Below are positions 11,952 through 24,035 of a stretch of 64,000 bases of DNA, one piece after another (the first letter of the stretch is position 1; each line of letters opens with the position of its first letter). Under the pieces are notes generated by a model that saw only the letters and a program-made list of their open reading frames with translations, did not search any database and had not been told where the DNA came from. The DNA is taken from NCBI GenBank assembly GCA_011319805.1, contig SJRY01000268.1, positions 62,001 to 126,000 of the forward strand, read 5' to 3'. The stretch comes from Macrocybe gigantea (Eukaryota > Basidiomycota > Agaricomycetes > Agaricales > Callistosporiaceae). The position numbers and the translations under genes are program-made.

Positions 11952-13865
11952 TCGTATTTCCTCGTTTATCATCGTCCGATCTGTTGCTTTCGACGTCGTA
12001 CTCGCTTTGCTTGCCAACTTCATCGCTGCATATCATTATCGCTTGGATTCCGCCCGCATTCATCTGTTTCGTATAACGATTCCGCATTTCTTTTTATTCC
12101 ATGATCATACCCCCCATGGCCGACAACGATAACCTCTTACGACTCGTTCACGTCATCGTCGTCATCGCGTCCTTGTCCCCTCTACACCACAACACGCTTT
12201 CGATCATCCATTCCTCCACAAAGATAAAAATCGACATCGCAATCAGTTAATCGAGGCCAGCACTATCCTTGTACCAGTAACACCTCATAACGAATATCTG
12301 GGTCTTTTCCGGGTCTGTACTATTACTCCTTCGTGTCTTTTCTCGTTTAGGGCGTCATTTCCCATTGGAATGGGCTTAGCGTTGTACATAATTTGTAAAC
12401 ATTATTCTTGCACATTATTCCTTATAACCTTTTTTTTTTCTCTTTACCAGTGAACGCGACGCCGTTTGTTAATACCATCTGCCGTATTTGCCATTCCGTA
12501 CTACAATATTCGCTTTACCCTAGCCGCTTTTGTTCTTGCATTTTGGACTTCGGAAATGACAAGTTCATAATCTCTTATTGTTTGCTGAGCAGGAGTTTGT
12601 CAAAGTGCGGCGTTAGTGAGAAATGGGGTGGGCTCTTCGCCTGCGGTGCGAAGCGAGAGGTTGACGAGAAACATTCATGTGGACGTGATCTCCATACTTA
12701 GCTCAAAGGGGTTCGATATGGAATGATGGGGACTTTAAACAGGTAATGGAAGGATGTGAGCGGATGCCCTGTCCATTTCAAGGGTGCAAACGAGACGACG
12801 ACAGAGGGGCATGCTTTTTGTTTGACCCTTTCATTCTCAGTTCGCATTAACTGCGTTGCCTGCGTTAGAAGAACGTCGATTGCACCGTGAAGACAGAAAA
12901 AAGAAAAGACCCCGAGCGATAGATATCCTTCTGGGCGGGATCCAGGTCTAGAGTTAGAAGCGTTTTTTTTTCTTGAAAGGAATGCACGACTTCTCATATC
13001 CCAATCTTAATGACACGCCGTCTTGCTTTGACCAGGTCGGTGACAATACGGCATGCCGAGCTGCTGCAAGCTGACGCCGTGTTTTTTTTTTTTGCCTTTG
13101 ATCGTTTCCCTTCAACGTGCGATCGTGCGTGTTGTTGCTAATTAGGTGGACCGAAGGCGAAGGGCTCAAAGCAGCATTGTGCTTGTCTCCTTTTTTTGGT
13201 GACGTGAATGAATCGTGCTATTGAATGCTGCTGCTAGCGGTATTGTGCAATGCAACGGGGACACTAGGGAAAGATCTGGGGCATTCAGGGTGGGGTGTGT
13301 GATAATATAACGTACAAAGAGGGCGCGGGCTCGCTTATGGTGTATGCAAATTGTAAAAAGCGGAGAAGGGTGGGTCTCCGTAGGGGGGTCCTTTTGTCCC
13401 AGCCCGTTCCGTGCTGTGGACCGTGTTGACCCCACAAAAACCCAACGAGTCTCACAAGCACGTCTCTTGTTCGTCTGAGATCTTATTTGCTTTCCAACTG
13501 TTCTTACGACAGCGCTTACATCGTTTTTTTTTGTTACTGCAAGTGGATTAGAGTTGATTCCGGAACATATGACGTGGGTGGTCTTGTCTTGTTGTCGCTT
13601 TTATTGAAAGCCAGCCTTGTCTCGCTCGATCGTACACATACGCACACGGAATCAATTGCGTATGTATTATGACGGTACGCTTCTGAGAGTTTGACCGCCT
13701 TGTCTACGCATTCAACGATGACCACAAGCATGATGTGAAGAACATCGGCCAGCTGAATCCTCAAACAGAAAAGTCTAGGCATCCGCCTCCGTTGTTCGTC
13801 TCAGTGCACCGGAGCAGGTCCACGGCTACCCATGTAATTAGAGGCCAACGCGAAGCAAGCTCGGA
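11952..13865. other. 3' UTR and intergenic region, no gene seen
   Basis: T- and C-rich sequence just after the ECL1-family stop looks like 3' UTR (11952 to roughly 12500). Beyond that there are poly-T/poly-A runs near 12965, 13081 and 13520, and short unsupported frames. No gene, tRNA or mobile element is visible. Confidence 0.45.
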
Positions 13866-13911
13866 CATGCTAAGCCCTTGGTTCTTGGCCAAGAACCAAG
13901 GGCTTAGCATG
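13866..13911. repeat. Perfect 46-base palindrome
   Basis: Perfect inverted repeat with no spacer, centred between 13888 and 13889 (GGCC core). The left arm begins CATGCTAAGCCCTTGG and the right arm ends in its exact complement, CCAAGGGCTTAGCATG. All 23 base pairs match. It could extrude as a cruciform or fold as an RNA hairpin. It abuts a second palindrome. Confidence 0.97.
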
Positions 13912-13940
13912 AGGATGACCCAAGAATCTTGGGTCATCCT
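13912..13940. repeat. Perfect 29-base palindrome, directly abutting the 46-base one
   Basis: Arms AGGATGACCCAAGA and TCTTGGGTCATCCT are exact complements around a single unpaired A at 13926. It starts at the base after the 46-base palindrome ends. Both share a CCAAGAA core. Confidence 0.97.
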
Positions 13941-16900
13941 TGCAAGGGTCGACGGCGACCAAGCGATGGCAGCACGTGGCTACTGGCTCTGCTTTCATCC
14001 AGGGCTTGCCTGACGCAATATCGGCTTGGTCTCAAAGCCCGCGGGACTCTTCGACGGTGACATTCGACGTTGCGAATTGCGAGCGCTACACGATAAGAAC
14101 ACTGGGTGCTGAGGTAAAGGAACGGGGGGCTACGGCCGATATCTGACGCATGGGGTCGGGAACCTTCCTTTTCGCGTCATCGATGGCCCAGCAGCGGCCC
14201 ACGCCATTCGTAGACCCTTGCGTTTCAAGACGTGGAACTACCGTGCCGGACGTTCCGCTAGTGAGAAGCGCATCGCAGGCCTGAAGGACGGGACAGCGGG
14301 CACTTGCCGCAGGCAAATGAACACGTCCCTTCGACTTTACTCATCAAGGCAACTGCGTTCCCGTCTTCCAGCTTCAATTCGCTCATAGAGAAAATCAAGA
14401 CAACGTTTTCAATTCAGTTCTGCCGTCCTACGTCCCTCCATTGCTAAGTAGGCCCGCTTAAGCACCTGCTCTAACTTACTCCCCGTCGATCTCATATCAA
14501 AGCACAAGTTTTCTCCTTCGACCCTTTGACCAATGATGCCCTTTTTTCCGTGTATTTTCCATGATTTCATCGACCGAACATTCCCGAAGTAGCCCGGCGG
14601 AATCGAAGCCCTTGGAAGAAAACGCGCATCACTCAGCAGCTTTGGGCAATGGGTTCTTTACCCCCTCCCGGCCGACGGAATGCAAGGTCGAAATCCGAAG
14701 AGTCTCCTCGCACTTCTTCGGATTGCCAATATCGTCAATATGAAGACGACTCCCTTTACGTCCGACGACCGCCCTTTATTTCGTGAAGGCGCAACGCGAA
14801 ACCCATCAAGCGTGTCCACAACGCTGCCCAGTACACACGGACATCTGTTAAATTAATCATACGCTGAAAATATTGCTTTATGCGGATGCGCCGTTCCGTC
14901 GCTAGGAAAGAAAACCACATGTGGAGAGGAACTACCGGCCCGTTCCTCCTTCCTCCCTTTGAGTTTTTGCCTTCAGGTCAAGAACCCCCGGTAAGTAAGC
15001 ATAGAATCACAGGCCAAGGCTTCGACACTTTTGCTTCCGCTCCTCAGAAGTAGGTAGTGCTTATCTTCAGAGGATACACCGAGGAGCATGAAAAGCCCTA
15101 TCATCCATCTCGTGTTATCGGAAAAGTCGAACATGCTCGGTCAGCCCTGCACGTCTTTGACGATGCACATGAACGTCAGCGAAATCCGAAATTTCCCGGG
15201 TTGCTTCTCACCACAACTCGGTGCTGGCATTGAATGCTCGAAGGAGGCCATGGACTTGCGAGTTCCTTGGGAATGAATTGATATCGTCATCAGTCAGCCT
15301 GCCTTAGATAACTCGATGATGGAGAGGATAACAACCAGTTTCCTTATCTTATTGATCAGCATGGTTAGATGCCGCATCTAAGAGTCATCGATGGAGACAT
15401 GAATGGAAGCTTTATTCATTCTTCACAGGCCGTTCATACATGAAATGAAAATGCGAGCGTTCATTTATAATTAATGAATGCTTCATCATAAGCTTCGCAG
15501 GCTAAACCAAGCTTGTTTCTTCAAGCAGGCCAAACGAGGATGTAGGCACGATTGCCAAACTGGCGCAAAATTGGGACCGTCATAAGACCTCGACAGTTAC
15601 GCAGTTCATATCGGATCCAATCCGACTTCACCGTAATCGGTCGCAGTTGGCAATGAGCTCATGAGAGTTGCTTATTCCATATGAGGTGCATACAGGTCTG
15701 CGTACGGAGTCTTGAGCCTCAGGCTCAGGTGCCCCTTTTTTTTGCGATGATTGCGTGCTCGCAGCAACATACTTTCTCGCGTCAAGGCCTCAGGTATTTC
15801 CCTTATTCTCCGCCTGTGTGCCTCCGAGTATTTTGAACGGGAAATCTCCGGGAAATGCATGTGACTTTCGATTCTGCTATCAGTAATCTGTGGACCAACA
15901 GGCGCCCATACATTCTCTCGTATGCTGATTGGTCCGATGACCAGGCTCAACACACGTTCATCTTAGGAGTACTCAGGGGGGGCTACAGGAGGACCGTCTA
16001 CTCTGGATAATGCAGCATAACAACAGCTTTCTGGCTGAGCTCCGCGCGGCAGGATCTATGACACATTTTAATTTGAACCACATTAGACCCTCCGATCCGA
16101 TATCGTTGCTGGAACATGCGCAATTAATGCTGTGCCTCATAAACGAGGTGTTCCATGGGGTCTCCAGATCTGCAGTGCAATAAACACGCGCCGAAGGACT
16201 GACTCATGCGGAGAGCGGTGGGTCCGTTGCTGCTGACACAGCAATCTGCGACTACGGAATAATCAGAGGTACGTTTCGGACGTGGCGACTCCGCTTTACG
16301 AGGTTATGCCCAGTTGATTCCGATATCAAGATGGTTGCGAAACAGCGCGATGCGCAAGGATCAGGTTTCTTGTTCGGTCGCACGTAGCGCAGAGGATGGA
16401 TATCATATCGTCAGGCTTTCGTCGCTGATGTGCTGCTCAATTTACCTAGTTTTATAGCTGATCGGTGTGCGACTTCGGCAACCTGGGAGGATTTAGGACC
16501 AATCAGTGGAAGGAGGACATGGACCAGAGACCGCTGGATGCTTTTACTCCACATCAGGTTGCCATGAGCGCTGCGCCATAACGGACATGAAACCTGTAGT
16601 ATGTCATTTAATTCTGACTTCCACTATATTGAGCAAAAGTCAGTAAAAGCCTGATCTATAAATGCCTAGATTGCATACCTCAACATATCCATGCTTGACC
16701 ACACTTCATGGACGAGTCGTCTGCATGATAGCCGTGTACACAGTTTCCGCGGGCCTGGAGGTGGAGCTTCACGTCCACAAGAAGACCTTTTCCACATTGC
16801 TCAATAATGTCCGTTCGTCGGCCGCACTGATCAACACTCAGCGCTATGGCTCCCTCCAATATGCTTAACGTCCTCAGAGCCAAATCCCGATCAACTTCTT

Positions 16901-17522
16901 TCACGGCCTTGCGTTAGCGAGAGAGACCGTCAGTCATAACCGAAGCTAGGCCCGATGATAAACCGCTTTCTATTACACACGGACTACCTTCAAAACATCG
17001 TTAGGACATTTCAGATGGCAATGTGAGTGAGACGAAACCGACAATGAGATGTTTTCTCGAGGATCATGGGAAATCTCTTGTGTCGTTGCTGATAGGTGTG
17101 ACTTTCTGGCCCAATCGTGGCATATGCAACTCGACACAGCAATGGGTTCAGCAAATGATATGGCAGACATGTGGAGAGGATAGGCATGTGGTCGAATGGT
17201 GGAAGCAACATGCATGGCAAAATGTGTCTCCCAGTCCCAAGCTAGACGGATGAAAACCGTCTTTGACAGAGTATCATGTTCGAACGGCGTCCTCTCAGCG
17301 TTTCCCACGCCGTCTTAAGGCCAACGTTGATTAACGCTTTTCATACCCAAGGGGAAATGGACGGAAACCGCGCCTGTCGGGTGTGCGGGGAAATGCAAGT
17401 CAGTGAGAGATGTTTTATGTTGTTCAAAACCGCGGAGCCACGGGTTGCGCTCCTGTCCAATCAACGCTGTCCATCAATACAGGGAGACCTGGTCCATCAG
17501 TCGAACAGTCATATGAGAGGGC
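13941..17522. other. Gene-poor stretch
   Basis: About 3.6 kb without a supportable gene. Minor inverted repeats occur, for example TGAGCCT-C-AGGCTCA near 15714-15730 and a TTCATT/AATGAA pair near 15460-15480. No conserved domain was recognised on either strand, and no complete mobile element. Confidence 0.4.
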
Positions 17523-17863
17523 TTACATACTCCGACGCATGGTGAAATTGTATGGAGGGTAAGATGCAGAGAAAAAGGAGACTTGTCCCTGTTAAATGTC
17601 AAAATCAGACTGTATCAGATACCGGCGGTCTGACACTTACCCTAGTTATCTTGCGGCTTGTCGGATAGAACTTGTCATCTACGGTAACTAAAGGTCTGCT
17701 GACCGCATTTGGGGAGGTTGGGGTTGAAGGGATGCAGTAGTCGAGGAAAAAGCGAGAAAAATATTCCCGATCGATAAGATAGAAAGCAATCGAGACGCGG
17801 AAACTGCCGTTGCTGTCGATGGCGTAATTCAACTTTTCCCTGCAGTCGGGGAATGGAATGAGC
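17523..17863 (-). CDS. Unrecognised two-exon reading frame (gene fragment or orphan)
   Basis: Exon 17863-17641 follows an acceptor CCCTACAG, reads in one frame for 74 codons (LIPFPDCREKLNYAIDSNGS, then FRVSIAFYLIDREYFSRF, then LVTVDDKFYPTSRKITR) and ends at an AGG|GTAAGT donor. The 52-base intron 17640-17589 ends in ACAG. Exon 17588-17523 continues in phase (GQVSFFSASYPPYNFT) to a TAA. Composition looks coding rather than random, but I recognise no family and cannot find a start codon exon further upstream. It could be the 3' end of a small gene or a leftover fragment. Confidence 0.35.
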
Positions 17864-18227
17864 CTGTAGGGTACTCAGTGCCTGCAAGGCAGTTTGTTAT
17901 GCCGTTTCTGCTAAAGTAAACGAGGGTGGCTCTATCCTGTAGGAAAGGAGGGTTCAAAGGAATTAGCTGTAGAAAATTGTAGACAACCCTGTTACATTCC
18001 TGTAGACTACGAGACCGTTTTATACATGTTCGCAGACCCCTTTTCCTGGCTACGAAACATGTACTTGTATGTAGCAGTCGGGCACAGCCCAGTGTGTCGG
18101 TATCTACGTGCGTAGTGGGTTTGGACGACCATATCACGTGTATCTCAGTCAGGTGACGCATTGTCGATCACATCCTGTCGTAGCCCCCAAGGCAAGCGAG
18201 CGGCTGCTGTCGCCGACGTCGTCGCTC
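17864..18227. other. Intergenic, probable promoter of the membrane-protein gene
   Basis: About 360 bases upstream of the chosen ATG at 18228. No motif stands out. An in-frame ATG at 18108 exists, so a longer N-terminus is possible. Confidence 0.4.
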
Positions 18228-20252
18228 ATGGTATCCAATACGACGACGCTGACGGGCCTAGTTTCCGTCTCGACACCCTATCTGCTTGTTTATTCAATTC
18301 CTCTGTTGCTGATATCCTTTCTTCTCACTCTTGCAGGCACATTTCTGACTCTCGATCGTTCACGGTCATTTACTTCATCATACGACGCTGTACCACTTCC
18401 AGGCTCATTCAAAGACAAGAAACACAGAAGGGCGAGTGCATGGACGTTACAGGGCGGACTGGGTGGATTGGCTAGTGGCTATGTCTTTGGTCGTATGTTG
18501 GGAACTATCTTGCATCCCTACCTCTCCAATGACGTCTGCTATCTCGGTAGTCCAAGCCTCCACGTTTCTAGCGCTGCTGATACCCAACATATCTTTCTCC
18601 GCATCGCTATCGCCAAGTGTCTTTCTCGCTGTATGGATCTTGTCTAGCGTTCCCATGTCCTTTTTAGGCGGCAGATTCAGATATTGTGCCCTCATCTTTC
18701 CCGCTCTCACAGGGGGGTAAGTCTTGCCGATGGAAAGATAATCTAATCTTTGCTCAACTGCACGGCGCAGAACACTATCCGCGCTTGCATTATCTGTCAT
18801 AGTCCATCCGTCCCTCCTTTCGCGTCGAATCGTGACAATATTTTTGGCTGTCATATCTCCTCTCTCTATATTACTGTTTTCCATCCCTCGCCTATCTCGG
18901 TTCTTCAGACCGACGCTTCGTCTGGCGACAGCCTCCACTGGCTCCTTTAATCTCGTTTTGAGCATTGCCCTTCTTGCTCATATTCCTGCTTGGGCTGATG
19001 TATGGGAGCGTCTTTGGCTCTCTGATGGTGATTCTTGGGGCACCTCCAAAGAAAAAGGCCTGAGCGTTGCTTATTGCCTCTTTCTGTCATTGGGGGTCTG
19101 CGTAGACTGGGCTTTAAATCATTGGATTGGCGAAAATCCCGATGAGGTAGGTCCGATTATTTCTGGGTATTGTGCTGTATCGCTTATACATGCCGTTTAG
19201 AAGTGGGACAATTATCTTGCCTCATATGCAGCTAACCTTCCTAATGATGCCTCGCGTGCTGGTGTCTTCCGACCGCTACCATCTAAATCAATATGGAACC
19301 GTCTCTTCCCATCATCTACGAAACAGGACATCCAATTTCCTCTCACGGGTGACCTGTATCACCAAAGTCCTAGGGATAGCTTGACGAAGGATATGTTGTT
19401 ATCCAACGAGGATCTAGCAGAGAGTAATTTCATAGCCACACCTATTCTCAAGAAAGGCACAACACACAAGAAGCGGAAGGGCATGAACAGGCCTGTCGGA
19501 CGCAAGCCCGTCATTTTTGGAGCGTCATATTCGTCGTCGGACTCTGACGAAGGCCTCGAAGACGGCATTCCTCGTCCCTGGATGAAACAAAATGACCTTC
19601 GCACTTCCCCCCATCGCCAACATTGGTTGATGATCGGAATCAAACATATAAAGTGCAACGCGATTTCCTTGAATACGGTGATGATTCCGACATCGAGAAG
19701 GGGAAGAAGGACATGACGTCCCGTAGGGAAGCTCCAGAATACTCGGATTTTGAGGAAGGCGACCTAGGCACTCCAAAGAAGCGGAAGGCACCCCATGCCA
19801 TAGCGCATTCTGTCGAGAAGAATTGGACGCCAGGTTTCATCAAACGTCATAGCTCTGGTTCCCCTTCCGTGTCACAGTCAGCAGCTGCTTCAAGCGATCT
19901 CACCAAACAAGGAGAAGAGATTCCCTTGGGCGCTGTGCCCCTCACTCCCTCGCTGATCAACGCGTTGGATCGGATATCCGCGGCGCAGAAGGACGCCTTC
20001 GCAAGAGACAAAGAGAGTAGTAAACCGCCTGATGCCTTCTTTGGCTTGTCGAAGGAGGACGGCGTAGCTATGAGCACCGCCGACCCGAAGGGCAAAAAGA
20101 AGGACCATCAGAGGATCGATGGAATGCCGATTGTAGGTGAACAGCAGAGGACACAAGATGAGGAGGAAGCAGAGGCACATCACAAGAGGCAAAGAGCTAC
20201 AGAATGGAAGGAGTTCTGGAGGGACGTTCGACACAAGGCGCACGAAAGTTGA
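18228..20252 (+). CDS. Multi-spanning membrane protein (DUF4203/TM7S3-like) with a probable one-base frameshift
   Basis: The N-terminal half is a chain of hydrophobic helices. Examples are LLVYSIPLLLISFLLTLAG, FLALLIPNISFSA, a stretch around VFLAVWILSSVP, IFLAVISPLSILLFSI and SFNLVLSIALLAHIP. Gly-rich GGLGGLASGYVFG lies between the first two. This resembles the DUF4203 / TM7SF3-like fungal proteins. Introns: GTATGT...GGTAG near 18492-18550, GTAAGT...GCAG near 18717-18768, and GTAGGT...TTTAG near 19147-19200, all phase-consistent. The C-terminal half is cytosolic-looking, charged and low in complexity, ending RDVRHKAHES. After residues RPWMKQNDLRTSP the frame must shift by one base to continue as TLVDDRNQTYKVQRDF. 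The switch falls in a run of six Cs at 19607-19612, where no intron fits. The start is taken at MVSNTTTLTG because it leads straight into the first helix. Confidence 0.72.
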
Positions 20253-20406
20253 TACATCCCCCGTTTTCTTGTGATAGTCACACCCACGATACCCTGTTCA
20301 GATTGTATACCGTTGACGATTATCATAGCCGCTTACGAATTTTTTATGATTTAACGTTATATTATCGAATGGAGTGTGCGCATATATCAGTATTACTCCG
20401 TGTTCT

Positions 20407-21848
20407 TTAGCGTGGAGCGGTTCTTTCCATATTGTCTACAGCAATCGTCTCATGCAAGCCAACTTGCTCTTCAAGCCACGTCCAAAGTTCGCTTCCGAGT
20501 TGAGGGTTTTCAACCTCCATGCGAGGTTTACCAATCCGAGCCCATGGGATCAAGAACTAGAGAAAACCAGTTCAGAGGTATCTGACGATCTCGAGCGGGG
20601 GATTCACTCACTTTCCCGTTCAGAGACGCGCCCTCAGACGTACCAGCCCATAGCGGTGTAATAGCACCCCAACTTGGGGGATATATCTGTAGACAGAGCT
20701 GGGCAACGTAAGTGAAGGTGAAGCAACAGTAGCACTGCTAGAGAGCCTCACCAGTACAAGCCTCTTGAGGGGGTTCGTCGTGTGTCTGCCAAGGCTGGTG
20801 CTAAGGTTTCCTGTATGTGGGCCACCGCGTTAGTCGCGAACCTCTAGGTCAGAGTGAGAAGTACCGGGATTGACTGAGAGTGATACTAAGCCATGGCTGC
20901 AGTAACGTCGAGCGAGCTCGTATGAGAAAATAGCATTGGCCTAGATGCCAGGGTTAAATTAGTGAGGCAGTGAACATACATTAAGCGCAAGGAAATGATT
21001 GGCGCACAATTTTACTTTGAACATACATGTCTTCCGTGGTATGCCGGTTCCTGATAGGACCACACTTGAACGAGCCGAAATTCAACGGAGGAGAGCGCGC
21101 AAGATAATGAGCCGACGAGGTGATATTAATGACCCTCACTGTCCCGGGGTGGACGCCGGGACGCGTTCCTGTTGAAAGGAGGAGGGGCAACAGCAATTTC
21201 GTGAAGTAGAAATGGCCTAGGTCAGAACGAAATTATATATTAGGCGAGGTGTCCTCCTGTTATCACCATTCGTGCATACCCAGGACGTTCGTGTGTATCT
21301 GAAGATCGTATCCCTTCGCGTGTTTGTCCATGGGACAGAACATCACACCTCTGTGTCGCATTGAGATGAAGGTCAGAAAAGAAGGGGTATGACGGACCCA
21401 TTGTTATAGAGAAGATGGAGTTGCTCTTCCTTGCTAGCTTCAGTCAGCGTGAAGACGGGTTGCCAGAATTTTGACGGCCATACCCCAAAAAATCTTCGGC
21501 TGCCGTCTTCACAGAGCCCAAGTCGGCCAAGTCAAGACGCAAGAAAAGCGCTGTCTTCCCGGTAGTTTGTCTGAGATCCTCTATAGCTTGTTGTGCTTTA
21601 GTTTCGCTTCTGCAAGCAAGATATACTTTTGCGTTATGTCGAAGAAGCTCCTGAAAAGCCCTTTAGAAAGCTAATGAACGTTCGTGTTCATCATCATACG
21701 ACGCGCCTACCCTGGCAATTTCCACACCGATGCCAGAATTCCCTCCTGTGATCACCGCGACACGTCCCGTTTGGTCCGACATCTGGTCTGGACTCCATTC
21801 CGGCTTGCCAGCGAAATAAGCCTGCAAGAGAAAGGACACTATGTCCAT
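20407..21848 (-). CDS. Short-chain dehydrogenase/reductase (retinol-dehydrogenase-like)
   Basis: NAD(P)-dependent oxidoreductase split into at least eight small exons. In order: [18 protein letters not shown] and the cofactor motif [31 protein letters not shown] and [20 protein letters not shown]; a short [13 protein letters not shown] exon; [32 protein letters not shown] with [11 protein letters not shown] (catalytic Ser); MYVQSKI (catalytic YxxxK); [12 protein letters not shown] and [32 protein letters not shown]; and [11 protein letters not shown] to the stop at 20407. Substrate cannot be told from sequence. The usual NNAG structural motif reads NNGG here. The family start MDIV is preferred over an upstream in-frame ATG at 21881. 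Confidence 0.87.
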
Positions 21849-22059
21849 TGCGCAAATGTCCGCGAATGAACTAGGAAGCATGGCTTCGAGTACTCGCTTC
21901 TGATGTCTTAGGCAGACCGACGCGAGGTGGAGAGAAAAGATCGAGCTCGAGGCGAGTGGCCGAGGCTAAATCCAGAGGTCGGTGGATGCGGTGTTCAGTC
22001 AACGATGGCCAAAGCTGATCCGAGACACATTATCACTCCTCCGTTCACGCTGCCAGACA
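21849..22059. promoter_or_regulatory. Divergent promoter, SDR / NUDCD1-like gene
   Basis: About 210 bases lie between the two divergent start codons. No clear TATA box. Confidence 0.4.
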
Positions 22060-24035
22060 ATGGATTCCTTCGCACCTACGAGGGCACTTTTGAACCCCAA
22101 GTTTGAAGGCTACAGATTGGACGCGATTCCTCAAGAAGCGGTCACCAGGTTTCCTTTGCCGTACAAGCCCTCACAGGCAGCCATCTCCGGCAAGTCGTCG
22201 TTTTTTTTCCAGGAGGTCCAGAGCCGCATCACCCACAACCACCTTGCTGTGTGGGACGAAGATAGTCGCGCTGCTTATGTCGATGGCGAATACAGGGTGA
22301 TCCTCATCCTGGTCGATTCCGTGAGTGTCAAACTTCTTGTTGCGTCTGATCTGACTCTCATGGCGCGGTCTCAAAGTAGGGGACCAAACGCCCTTCATTC
22401 TACGTCTTGTATGAATTGCCGCGACCTATTCAGAGCAGCGCTACTTATGCACCAAACCGCGAATACCCCTCTGTCATATTTCTCACTTCCACCCTGCTAT
22501 TTGTTTCGGACGGCCATGGAACGCTGTATGCACTTCAAATCGAGAATGGGGTGCAAGGCCGACTTTTGGGCATGTTCAGACCACCTTCGAATGCGGATGT
22601 TCCTTTCAAGATTCATAGCGTGCACCGTGTAACACCCCTGGTCGCCGTCGCGATCCTGTCCTCTCGAGTATACGAAGAAACATCGGATGCCGATTCCTCA
22701 GCCAACCGAAAAATAAATCAAATCCATTTCGACCTATGCGCAGTCGAGCTGGAACTTTTATCCCTTCGATCCGATCAGCAAGAAATTCGTCCGCTGAACG
22801 TCCTGTGGCAGCGGAGAGGCGATGACGTGCCCATCTACACGGCTCACGAGGAGACTTTGAAGATGTACCTTTTAATCGGAGGCTCGCCCTACCGCCCAAT
22901 CGGACAATTAGCGCCCCAAAGTTACGAGCCTTCCGCAGACGAACTTGCTCCCATCCCCCGGAAAGATGAAAATCTGGATGCGCAGGTGACAGAGCCCGCA
23001 AAGCCGCCTCCATATTCTTGGACACAAACACAGGACACGGTCACTGTTGCCATCGCACTCCCCTCCATCACGCCTAAATCCAAGATCAACGTTTCCTTCT
23101 CTCCGCAGACCCTAACCGTCCACATCGATTCCGAAGTCCCGACGTCCCTTCCAATCCCGCGTTACTCTGCCAAGCGTCTCTGGGACACCATCTTCCCATC
23201 CACCAGCTATTGGACTTGGGACCGCGAGGCCGAGCACTCGTTTGGCATCTTGAGCATCTACCTCGACAAGCAGCACGACGGCACGCGATGGAGTCACGTC
23301 TTTGCCTCAGCGGGCCAGTTCGCGTCCGCCGAGTCGAGCGAGGAGGACGTTGAGGTGCCTGAGACGCTCGATCCGTCCGAGCTGTGGCACATCCGCGAGG
23401 CGCTCGAAAAGTACACGGCGGCGCTGACGAGCGGGGAGGACGCCAGCGGCTTGGGACTCGGGCGGGGCGTGCCGAGCCTCGCGGAGGGCGAGATGGACGT
23501 TGAGGTGGACGAATCGGTTGGGCGCCAGGCGTACGCGACGTGGGTCTGCGAAGATGGCAGTGTCCCTCCGTGGTGGACAAGCACGCGCGACACGCCCTTC
23601 CAGCTGCTCGCGACACCGCTGCCTGGAACGCACCCGCCAACGACGACGATCGTGGTCAAGAACAGCCTCGACGGGACTGTGCACTCGGTCGTCCCGTCCG
23701 TCGTGAACCCGAACAGCGGGCCCGACTGGGTGCACACATCCACGTTTTCTGCGCTCGCGTTCGTGCTCGCGTCAAAGCAGGACACGCGCTTCACGTACCA
23801 CATTTCCAGCAAGGCGGTCCTGGCATTCGAGGGCGGCGTCCGCGATAGGGGCGGGAACGTGTACATCTACAGGGCAGCGTCTGCGCGCGATAATTGGGCA
23901 AAGCAGGCCATCCTCAAAGTGGACGATGGGTTTGGCGGTTCGCTTATGGGTGTCGGCGCAATCAGGGGCGGAGAGGGCGCGCTCGTGCTGTGTCTTACCG
24001 AAGGCGAGCTCGTCTTGCTCGACCTGCCTCTCTGA
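22060..24035 (+). CDS. NudC domain-containing protein 1 (NUDCD1)-like, CS domain
   Basis: About 638 residues in two exons, 22060-22320 and 22380-24035. The intron is GTGAGT...GTAG, phase 0. The N-terminus (MDSFAPTRALLNPKFEGYRL) and the first several hundred residues form the beta-propeller-like part, including FYVLYELPRP and VSDGHGTLYALQ. A CS/p23-type domain starts near residue 297 (YSWTQTQDTVTVAIALP) and includes INVSFSPQTLTVHI and YWTWDREAE. The C-terminal part continues the propeller and ends GELVLLDLPL. CS-domain proteins act as Hsp90 co-chaperones, and human NUDCD1 interacts with mRNA-processing helicases; the fungal role is inferred. GC content rises strongly in the 3' half (23300-24000), which opens long spurious frames on the other strand. 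Confidence 0.86.

Noticed and set aside
16680..16904. Minus-strand frame with EVDRDLALRTLSILEGAI, recalling the G-domain of elongation factor G
   Set aside because: Only about 18 residues look similar; the preceding GTPase motifs are absent, a stop lies just upstream and the following residues do not fit.
23086..23866. Long minus-strand frames of 142-190 codons
   Set aside because: They are antisense to the GC-rich last part of the NUDCD1-like gene, whose coding frame is well supported.
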